A stretch of 6,307 nucleotides of DNA from an uncultured Clostridia bacterium (lineage in GTDB: Bacteria; Bacillota; Clostridia; Oscillospirales; Ruminococcaceae). Position 1 is the stretch's first letter. Every line of letters starts with the position of its first letter. The notes beneath the pieces were generated by a model, which saw nothing but the letters and a program-made list of their open reading frames with translations, had not been told where the DNA came from and ran no database searches. A program made the translations under genes and the position numbers. The stretch covers positions 1 to 6,307 of the forward strand of contig CAMWLH010000131.1 of the NCBI GenBank assembly GCA_947175045.1, read 5' to 3'. Shown one piece after another: positions 1-4,085 of this stretch.

Positions 1-754
1 GACCTCAATGGAGATATGCGACAGTCTACGAGCGGCGGTAAAGCGCACGGGAGCGACCGACCCCGCGGAGGTAAAGGAGCTCCTGCGGGAGATAATCGCC
101 GATATACTGACGGGCGAAAACGAGCTGCGGCTCGATACAAAGCCTTCGGTCATTATGGTGATTGGAGTCAACGGCGCAGGAAAGACTACCACCATAGGAA
201 AGCTGGCGGCGCATTTAAAGCGCTCGGGCAAGCGGGTCATTGTTGCGGCGGCGGATACGTTCCGCGCGGCGGCGATAGATCAGCTCAACGTGTGGACTGA
301 CCGCGCGGGCGTGGAGCTTATCAAGCAAACGGAGGGCAGCGACCCCGCGGCGGTGGTATTCGACGCGATCAGCGCGGCGAAGGCGCGCGGAGCGGACGTG
401 GTTCTGTGCGATACCGCGGGCAGACTGCATAATAAAAAGAATCTTATGGAGGAGCTTAAGAAGATAGCGCGTGTGGTGAGCCGCGAGCTTCCCGAGGCTT
501 CGACGGAGATACTGCTGGTTCTGGACGCAACAACAGGGCAAAATGCTGTTAATCAGGCAAAGCTTTTCGGTGAAAGTGCCGAAATTTCGGGAATTGTTCT
601 CACAAAGCTTGACGGAACGGCAAAAGGTGGTATAATAATACCTATAAAGAATGAACTGGGAATCCCGGTAAAGCTGGTCGGAGTGGGCGAAAAGATCGAC
701 GATCTCCAGCCGTTTATTCCCGAGGATTATGTAAGGGTGCTGTTCGAGAGCTAG
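1..754 (+). CDS. ftsY: Signal recognition particle receptor FtsY, 5'-truncated by window edge
   Basis: SRP-type GTPase that docks ribosome-SRP complexes at the cytoplasmic membrane for co-translational insertion. The reading frame is open to the left edge; the ATG at position 8 is internal, because the N domain is incomplete. Numbering from that Met, the NG-domain signatures appear in order: P-loop GVNGAGKTTT (53-62), DTFRAAA (83-89), DTAGR (135-139), TKLDGTAKGG (199-208) and the C-terminal GVGEKIDDLQPF (225-236). Residues 1-40 look like the end of the N-domain helical bundle. GVGEKIDDLQPF and the lack of an M domain favour FtsY over Ffh. The protein ends at a normal family C-terminus. Codons 175-220 are clearly more AT-rich than the rest of the gene and contain a promoter-like sequence (separate entry). 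A 155-nt gap with a repeat element separates it from xtp. Confidence 0.97.
   Translation, partial: TSMEICDSLRAAVKRTGATDPAEVKELLREIIADILTGENELRLDTKPSVIMVIGVNGAGKTTTIGKLAAHLKRSGKRVIVAAADTFRAAAIDQLNVWTDRAGVELIKQTEGSDPAAVVFDAISAAKARGADVVLCDTAGRLHNKKNLMEELKKIARVVSRELPEASTEILLVLDATTGQNAVNQAKLFGESAEISGIVLTKLDGTAKGGIIIPIKNELGIPVKLVGVGEKIDDLQPFIPEDYVRVLFES
609..636 (+). promoter_or_regulatory. Promoter-like sequence inside ftsY
   Basis: TTGACG (609-614), a 16-nt spacer and a perfect TATAAT (631-636) preceded by TGG (628-630), so the extended -10 TGnTATAAT is complete. Transcription would start near 643 and read into xtp and the genes behind it. Part of the match is forced by the conserved LDG and KGG protein motifs, but the codons chosen (ggt ggt ata ata ata) differ from the GC-rich codons used in most of the gene. 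Promoter activity is inference. Confidence 0.4.
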
Positions 755-762
755 AGCCGCAA

Positions 763-902
763 AAAGCCCACGCAGTAAATTTTTCGCGAGAGCCTGTGAA
801 AACGGAGCAAAGTTTTGCGCAACGTGTGGTATTTTGTGGCATTTTGCGCAAAACCTCGCGGAGTTTTCGCGGGCGGGTCGCAAAAAATTTTTTAAAATCA
901 GG
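763..902 (+). repeat. Intergenic structured repeat, copy A (upstream of xtp)
   Basis: This fills most of the ftsY-xtp gap and shares both ends with copy B at 2517-2633. The left end AAAGCCCACGCAG (763-775) is identical in both copies. The right end AAAAATTTTTTAAAAT (883-898) is a 16-nt identity followed by nAGG. Near-terminal inverted repeats match at 12 of 13 positions (777-789 with 878-890). The interior is not similar to copy B but also folds: GTTTTGCGC (812-820) pairs with GCGCAAAAC (846-854), nested inside CGCGAG (785-790) with CTCGCG (855-860). A 10-bp-period direct repeat, TGTGGyATTTTG, lies at 825-846. The right end leads directly into the SD of xtp. Confidence 0.72.
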
Positions 903-909
903 AGGAAGT

Positions 910-1566
910 ATGAAACATCATCACAAACAAAGCGAGGAAGAGCAGGCCATAGTGCCTGTCCGACAAAGGATAATCATTGCGTCGAACAATGAGGGTAAGA
1001 TACGGGAGTTCAAGGAGCTCTTGAGACCCTATGGGTTCGAGGCGGTTTCCATGCGCGAGGCAGGCTATACGGAGGAGATAGTGGAGGACGGAGAGACCTT
1101 TGAGGAGAACGCTCACATTAAGGCGCGGGCGATCTTCGAGGCGCTGAGGATTCCTACCATTGCGGACGCCAGCGGGCTGGAGATAGATTTTCTGGGGGGA
1201 GCTCCCGGGGTGTATTCTGCGCGCTACGCGGGCGAGGGCGCGACGGATAAGGAGCGCTGCGAGAAAGTCCTGAAGGAAATGCACGGCGTTGCAAGACCGC
1301 TTCGCGACGCGCGGTTCGTCTGCTCGATATACTTTATTTACGATGAGGACAGCGAGTATTCCGTAAATGGTACGGTCGAGGGGTACATAGGCGACGAGAT
1401 GACGGGCGGAAACGGATTCGGCTATGACCCAATATTTATGGTGGACGATAACGAGAGCATGGCGACCATAAGCGAGGAGGAAAAGAACAGGATAAGTCAC
1501 CGCGCGATGGCGTTTGAAAAGCTAGCCGTTATATTGAAGGAGAAATTTCTTGATGCTGACAAGTAA
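910..1566 (+). CDS. rdgB: XTP/dITP pyrophosphatase, RdgB/HAM1 family, with an altered active-site residue
   Basis: House-cleaning enzyme of the cytoplasm that hydrolyses non-canonical purine nucleoside triphosphates (dITP, XTP) to monophosphate and pyrophosphate, keeping them out of DNA and RNA. The 218 residues show family motifs: SNNEGKIREF (25-34, with the nucleotide-site Lys30), GETFEENAHIKAR (61-73), GAPGVYSARYAG (97-108), GGNGFGYDPIF (166-176) and SHRAMAF (196-202). The usual ADDSGL reads ADASGL (85-90), so the position matching E. coli RdgB Asp69, the proposed general base, is Ala87 (codon gcc). Start ATG 910 is chosen for AGGAGG at 900-905; an in-frame GTG at 796 would translate the repeat element. 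Even so, about 18 residues, including a His triplet, precede the usual family N-terminus. The stop overlaps the yhbY start by 14 nt, suggesting coupled expression. Family assignment is firm; activity is uncertain. Confidence 0.94.
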   Translation: MKHHHKQSEEEQAIVPVRQRIIIASNNEGKIREFKELLRPYGFEAVSMREAGYTEEIVEDGETFEENAHIKARAIFEALRIPTIADASGLEIDFLGGAPGVYSARYAGEGATDKERCEKVLKEMHGVARPLRDARFVCSIYFIYDEDSEYSVNGTVEGYIGDEMTGGNGFGYDPIFMVDDNESMATISEEEKNRISHRAMAFEKLAVILKEKFLDADK

Positions 1567-1849
1567 ACAGAGAGCACATCTGCGCTCGATAGCGCAGGGG
1601 TACGATACGATTTTTTTTGTGGGAAAGAACGGGATAGGCGAGGAGCTTGTAAAGCAGCTTGACGACGTTCTCAACGCGCGTGAGCTGATAAAGGCGGGCG
1701 TGCAGGAGAGCTGCGACTACACCGCGAGGGAGGCTGCCGACGAGATAGCGCGTCTGACGGGCTCGGAGGTGGTGCAGGTGATCGGGCGGAAGTTCGTGCT
1801 GTGGCGCAGAAGCAAAGACCCGAAAAAGAGGGTGATAGAGCTTGATTAA
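1553..1849 (+). CDS. yhbY: Ribosome assembly RNA-binding protein YhbY (CRS1-YhbY/CRM domain)
   Basis: Small RNA-binding protein of the CRM domain family (YqeI in Bacillus), which associates with the large ribosomal subunit precursor. The 98 residues are a single complete domain: the N-terminal LTSKQRAHLRSIAQG signature (2-16), FFVGKNGI (21-28), the helix with NARELIK (42-48), and the C-terminal VIGRKFVLWRRSK (76-88), whose basic strand fits RNA binding. ATG 1553 is preferred because the family normally begins MLTxKQR; a TTG at 1550 is one codon earlier. The SD is AAGGAG (1537-1542), inside the end of xtp. The 3' end overlaps the nadD start by 8 nt. Codons 20-22 lie in an eight-T run (1611-1618). 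Expected to be co-expressed with nadD. Confidence 0.95.
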   Translation: MLTSKQRAHLRSIAQGYDTIFFVGKNGIGEELVKQLDDVLNARELIKAGVQESCDYTAREAADEIARLTGSEVVQVIGRKFVLWRRSKDPKKRVIELD

Positions 1850-2423
1850 AACAGGTATTTTCGGGGGAGCGTTCAACCCCGTCCATAACGGGCACGTCCG
1901 CCTTGCGGAGGAGGCGGTGAAGCAGCTCAAGCTGAAAAGGCTGCTGATAATCCCCACGTTTGATTCGCCGCATAAGGACACAAAGCTCGCTCCGTTTGAC
2001 GACAGGGCGGAGATGTGCCGCCGCGCTTTCGGGCATATTGAGGGAGCGGAGGTAAGCGATATCGAGCGTACTCTCGGCGGGAAAAGCTACACGATAACCA
2101 CAGTGCGGGAGCTTAAAAGGCTGTACCCCGAGGACAGGTTCTTTCTGCTGATAGGCGGGGATATGCTTTTCAGCTTCGATAAGTGGTACAGGTATGAAAG
2201 TATTCTCAACGAGGTGAAGGTATGCGCCGCCGCGCGGGAGAACGACAGCCTTGCGGATATGATGGAATTCGCCGCGGAGATGGGAAAGGTTAAGGTGCTG
2301 CCCACCAACGCCGTGGAGGTAAGCTCTACCGAGATACGTGATAAGGCGGCGCGCGGCGAGGATATTTCGGGGCTTGTTCCCGAGGGCGTTTGCGAGTATA
2401 TCAAGGAGCAAACGTTGTATTAG
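1842..2423 (+). CDS. nadD: Nicotinate-nucleotide adenylyltransferase NadD
   Basis: Catalyses ATP + nicotinate mononucleotide to deamido-NAD + pyrophosphate, the central step of NAD synthesis, in the cytoplasm. The 193 residues match the usual length. Visible motifs are the nucleotidyltransferase signature GGAFNPVHNGH (8-18), SPHK (42-45, usually PPHK), TLGGKSYT (77-84), IGGDML (104-109), Trp115 and the C-terminal SSTEIR (161-166). TTG 1842 is the only common start that retains the GGAFNPxHxGH strand; no ATG or GTG lies between it and the motif. A modest SD-like GAGGGTGA lies at 1828-1835. It starts inside yhbY (8-nt overlap), so translational coupling is likely. It is followed by the longest gap of the block, which contains repeat copy B. 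Confidence 0.96.
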   Translation: MIKTGIFGGAFNPVHNGHVRLAEEAVKQLKLKRLLIIPTFDSPHKDTKLAPFDDRAEMCRRAFGHIEGAEVSDIERTLGGKSYTITTVRELKRLYPEDRFFLLIGGDMLFSFDKWYRYESILNEVKVCAAARENDSLADMMEFAAEMGKVKVLPTNAVEVSSTEIRDKAARGEDISGLVPEGVCEYIKEQTLY

Positions 2424-2516
2424 CATATTGCGGTGTCAGGTTCACGCAGCAAAGCAACACAAGCATAGAGCAACATAATATTTACGCGGAATAGCAACGC
2501 TCGCAGAGAGCGACAT
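2424..2516 (+). other. Gap after nadD with degenerate copies of the repeat's left end
   Basis: No gene is seen here. CACGCAGCAAA at 2443-2453 repeats exactly at 2523-2533, inside the left end of repeat copy B. AGAGCAACATAA (2467-2478) recurs with one change at 2507-2518. A small hairpin, CGCTC/GAGCG with loop GCAGA, spans 2498-2512 without a T-tract, so it is not a convincing terminator. The stretch looks like decayed or nested repeat sequence. Confidence 0.45.
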
Positions 2517-2633
2517 AAAGCCCACGCAGCAAAATTTTTCGCAAGCCGCTGCGAATGCGCAGCGCAGCGGAGCATTTGCAGCGGGCTAGCGCCGACTTGT
2601 TCGGCGCGGTGCGAAAAATTTTTTAAAATAAGG
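2517..2633 (+). repeat. Intergenic structured repeat, copy B (upstream of yqeK)
   Basis: It has the same ends as copy A: AAAGCCCACGCAG (2517-2529) and AAAAATTTTTTAAAAT (2614-2629). Near-terminal inverted repeats are perfect over 13 bp, AAAATTTTTCGCA (2531-2543) with its complement at 2610-2622. Two hairpins lie inside. The first has a 13-bp stem with one G-U pair (2546-2558 with 2572-2584, 13-nt loop). The second has a perfect 7-bp stem GCGCCGA/TCGGCGC (2589-2595 with 2601-2607, 5-nt loop). The interior is unrelated in sequence to copy A. The right end runs into AGGTGAT at 2631-2637, an exact anti-SD complement. It resembles a small non-autonomous (MITE-like) element or a structured leader; no transposase is present. 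Confidence 0.75.
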
Positions 2634-3232
2634 TGATTCAGACGAAATTTGAGGAATTTGATGAATACAGGGAGCTTTTAAAGCAGCGTTTGTCGAAAAA
2701 GCGCTACACACACAGCATGAACGTGGCGCAGGCAAGCTATAAGCTGGCGGAGCTCAACGGCGGCGACAAAAGGCGCTGCTACCTGGCGGGAATGCTCCAT
2801 GATATAATGAAGGAGGATGATCCCGAGATACAGAAGCGGTACTGCGAGGAGAGCGGGCTCGATCCCGATCCCGCGGAGCTGCTCTCGCCGCAGCTCTGGC
2901 ACGGCGTGGCAGGCGGGTATTACGTCCGCGAGGTGCTGAATATCACCGATGAGGAGATAATCGGCGCGATACGGTTTCACACCATTGCGCGGGCGGATAT
3001 GTGCCTGACGGAAAAGATAGTTTATCTCGGAGATATGATCTCCGAGGACAGAAGCTACAAGGACGTTGACAAATTCAGAAGAATATGTTATGATGATTTG
3101 GACAAGGCAATGTCGGTGGCGCTGATATATCAGATACAGAAGGTGTCCTCAAAGTGCGGGTATATCCCGCGGTATACGCTGGAGGCATATAACTTTTATC
3201 TGAAATACAATAAGGACAAGGAGAGCTTATGA
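2633..3232 (+). CDS. yqeK: HD-domain bis(5'-nucleosyl)-tetraphosphatase YqeK (symmetrical)
   Basis: Metal-dependent HD hydrolase; characterised YqeK proteins split diadenosine tetraphosphate (Ap4A) into two ADP, clearing a stress dinucleotide. The HD ligands are in place: His27 in RYTHS, His56-Asp57 in LHDI, His90 in WHG, His116 in RFHT and Asp134 in LGD. The 199-residue length is normal. The start is uncertain. An in-frame TAA at 2624-2626 limits it, and GTG 2633 is the first candidate, putting RYTHS close to where other YqeK proteins have it. But GTG lies within the only SD-like sequence (AGGTGAT, 2631-2637) instead of 3' of it. The next common starts are TTG 2690, only just before RYTHS, and ATG 2717, which would lose His27. 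The stop overlaps the rsfS start as ATGA. It sits between nadD and rsfS as in Bacillus. Confidence 0.93.
   Translation: MIQTKFEEFDEYRELLKQRLSKKRYTHSMNVAQASYKLAELNGGDKRRCYLAGMLHDIMKEDDPEIQKRYCEESGLDPDPAELLSPQLWHGVAGGYYVREVLNITDEEIIGAIRFHTIARADMCLTEKIVYLGDMISEDRSYKDVDKFRRICYDDLDKAMSVALIYQIQKVSSKCGYIPRYTLEAYNFYLKYNKDKESL
3066..3094 (+). promoter_or_regulatory. Promoter-like sequence inside yqeK, ahead of rsfS
   Basis: Perfect TTGACA (3066-3071), a 17-nt spacer, then TATGAT (3089-3094) preceded by TGT (3086-3088), an extended -10. Transcription would start near 3101, about 128 nt before rsfS. The codons here (aga aga ata tgt tat gat gat ttg) are AT-rich for this gene. It could give rsfS its own transcript independent of the upstream block. 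Function is inferred from sequence match only. Confidence 0.5.
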
Positions 3233-3588
3233 CTGATTTACAGGAACTGGAAATAGCCGTGCGGGCGCTGGATTCAAAGAAAGCGTCGGATATAAAGGTG
3301 CTTAAGGTAGAGGACTTGACGATACTCGCGAAGTATTTCGTTATAGCCTCCGCCACCAGCACAACGCAGGTAAAGGCGCTTGCGGACGAGGCAGAGTTCA
3401 AGCTGGGCGAAAAGGGCATTCAGCCCAAGGGCATAGAGGGCGAGCAGAGCAGAAACTGGATAATACTCGATTATTACGATATCGTGATCCATGTTTTTCT
3501 CGAGGAAACAAGGGACTTCTACCGGCTGGAGCATCTCTGGGCGGATGGCACTCCCGTCGATATTTCGGAATGGGTAACGGAGAATTGA
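3229..3588 (+). CDS. rsfS: Ribosomal silencing factor RsfS
   Basis: Binds uL14 on the 50S subunit and blocks joining to 30S, lowering translation during starvation (YqeL in Bacillus, Iojap/DUF143 family). The 119 residues are a complete single domain: KASDIKVL (18-25), KYFVIASATST (35-45), GIEGE (68-72), WIILDYYDIVIHVF (77-90) and the closing RDFYRLEHLWADG (95-107). Start ATG 3229 overlaps the yqeK stop as ATGA and has AAGGAG at 3218-3223, five nt upstream. It may be expressed both with yqeK and from the promoter-like sequence inside yqeK. No convincing intrinsic terminator follows: 3589-3627 is A/T-rich without a stable hairpin, so read-through into rpsU is possible. Confidence 0.97.
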   Translation: MTDLQELEIAVRALDSKKASDIKVLKVEDLTILAKYFVIASATSTTQVKALADEAEFKLGEKGIQPKGIEGEQSRNWIILDYYDIVIHVFLEETRDFYRLEHLWADGTPVDISEWVTEN

Positions 3589-3627
3589 CGATATCTATAT
3601 ATTTTCAAATTTTTTTCAAATAACTAC

Positions 3628-3656
3628 TTGACAAAACCATATTAAGGTTGTATAAT
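3628..3656 (+). promoter_or_regulatory. Consensus sigma-A promoter of rpsU
   Basis: Perfect TTGACA (3628-3633), a 17-nt spacer and perfect TATAAT (3651-3656). The stretch upstream (3598-3623) has A and T tracts that could act as an UP element. The predicted start is about 3662-3664, giving a leader of about 66 nt before rpsU. It is the strongest promoter match in the window, which fits a ribosomal protein gene. Confidence 0.9.
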
Positions 3657-3682
3657 GTAGTATATACTTTTGTATATACTAC
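3657..3682. promoter_or_regulatory. Perfect 26-bp palindrome at the rpsU transcription start (operator-like)
   Basis: GTAGTATATAC (3657-3667) and its exact complement GTATATACTAC (3672-3682) flank TTTT. It begins at the base after the -10 box. Each arm contains GTATATAC, itself a palindrome, so two 8-bp sites lie 12 bp apart, centre to centre. A start near 3663 would leave most of the left arm out of the RNA, so a DNA operator for a dimeric repressor is favoured over an RNA hairpin. The regulator is unknown. Confidence 0.65.
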
Positions 3683-3699
3683 GTTTAGTAGATAACCTG

Positions 3700-3720
3700 T
3701 GCCGAACGGCAAAGGGAGGG
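3700..3720 (+). promoter_or_regulatory. rpsU leader: short hairpin plus strong SD
   Basis: TGCC/GGCA with a GAAC loop (3700-3711) is followed directly by GGGAGGG (3714-3720), ending 8 nt before ATG 3729. The SD is strong and fixes the rpsU start. The hairpin is short (4 bp), and whether it affects ribosome access is unknown. Confidence 0.5.
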
Positions 3721-3728
3721 AAATATAG

Positions 3729-3902
3729 ATGGCAGAAATTCGTCTGGGCAAAAATGAATCTCTTGAGACAGCTCTGAAGCGTTTCAAGCGTTCATGCGCA
3801 AGGGACGGCGTTCTTGCTGAAGTTCGTAAGAGAGAGCATTACGAAAAGCCTTCGGTAAAGCGTAAGAAGAAGTCCGAAGCTGCTCGCAAGCGCAAGTTCT
3901 GA
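3729..3902 (+). CDS. rpsU: 30S ribosomal protein bS21
   Basis: Small basic protein of the 30S platform near the 3' end of 16S rRNA, involved in mRNA start-site engagement. The CDS encodes 57 residues, the normal bS21 length, and is easily missed because it is short. It starts [10 protein letters not shown], has [10 protein letters not shown] (12-21) and [18 protein letters not shown] (25-42), and ends in the usual Lys/Arg-rich tail [15 protein letters not shown]. Codon use differs from the neighbours: Arg is CGT in five of nine cases, with frequent gct, gtt and gaa, as in highly expressed genes. It has its own consensus promoter with an overlapping palindrome, a strong SD and a probable terminator, so it appears to be a monocistronic unit between the rsfS block and the yqeG block. 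Confidence 0.97.
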   Translation: MAEIRLGKNESLETALKRFKRSCARDGVLAEVRKREHYEKPSVKRKKKSEAARKRKF

Positions 3903-3951
3903 TTTGGAACATTCTGATTTGGGGTTTGCTTTTGCTACTTAAAATCAACGG

Positions 3952-3988
3952 TTAGGGCGGGCAGGTATATGTCCGCTTTAATTGTTTT
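3952..3988 (+). terminator. Probable intrinsic terminator of rpsU
   Basis: Core stem GCGGGCA (3957-3963) with TGTCCGC (3970-3976), one G-U pair, six-base loop. It can extend outward through 3952-3956 and 3977-3981 by two more G-U and three A-U pairs to about 12 bp. The 3' side is T-rich (TTTAATTGTTTT, 3977-3988) but interrupted, so termination may be partial. It lies 50 nt after the rpsU stop. Confidence 0.55.
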
Positions 3989-4085
3989 GGGAAGGGGGGA
4001 AGGCAGTCGGCGGTTGACTGTCGGAGACTTGGGGCGCGCCGCGGGCGATCCCTTAACTGTACTGTAAACCGTATACTGTCACGTC

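Noticed and set aside
215..883. Long minus-strand ORF opposite ftsY
   Set aside because: It is a reading-frame shadow of GC-rich ftsY codons, with low-complexity Arg-rich translation and no motif. The same holds for the other minus-strand ORFs.
796..909. Upstream in-frame GTG that would lengthen Xtp by 38 residues
   Set aside because: It would translate repeat copy A and has no SD, whereas ATG 910 has AGGAGG; the extra residues are not family-like.
763..2633. CRISPR array or riboswitch reading of the two gaps
   Set aside because: There are only two copies about 1.75 kb apart with no regular spacers, and no recognisable riboswitch or T-box motifs.
3317..3347. TTGACG followed by TTATAG inside rsfS as a possible promoter
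   Set aside because: The spacer is 19 nt and the -10 is weak; the match is no better than expected from scanning coding sequence.
3589..3627. Possible terminator between rsfS and rpsU
   Set aside because: The stretch is A/T-rich with T runs but has no stable GC stem; better read as an UP-like element of the rpsU promoter.
4004..4020. CAGTC/GACTG hairpin and a TTGACT before yqeG
   Set aside because: The stem is only 5 bp without a T-tract, and no -10 box lies 15-19 nt after TTGACT, so neither a terminator nor a promoter is supported.
3969..4067. 32-codon ORF after rpsU (ATG 3969 to TAA 4065)
   Set aside because: It starts inside the probable terminator hairpin, has no recognisable similarity, and is short enough to occur by chance.
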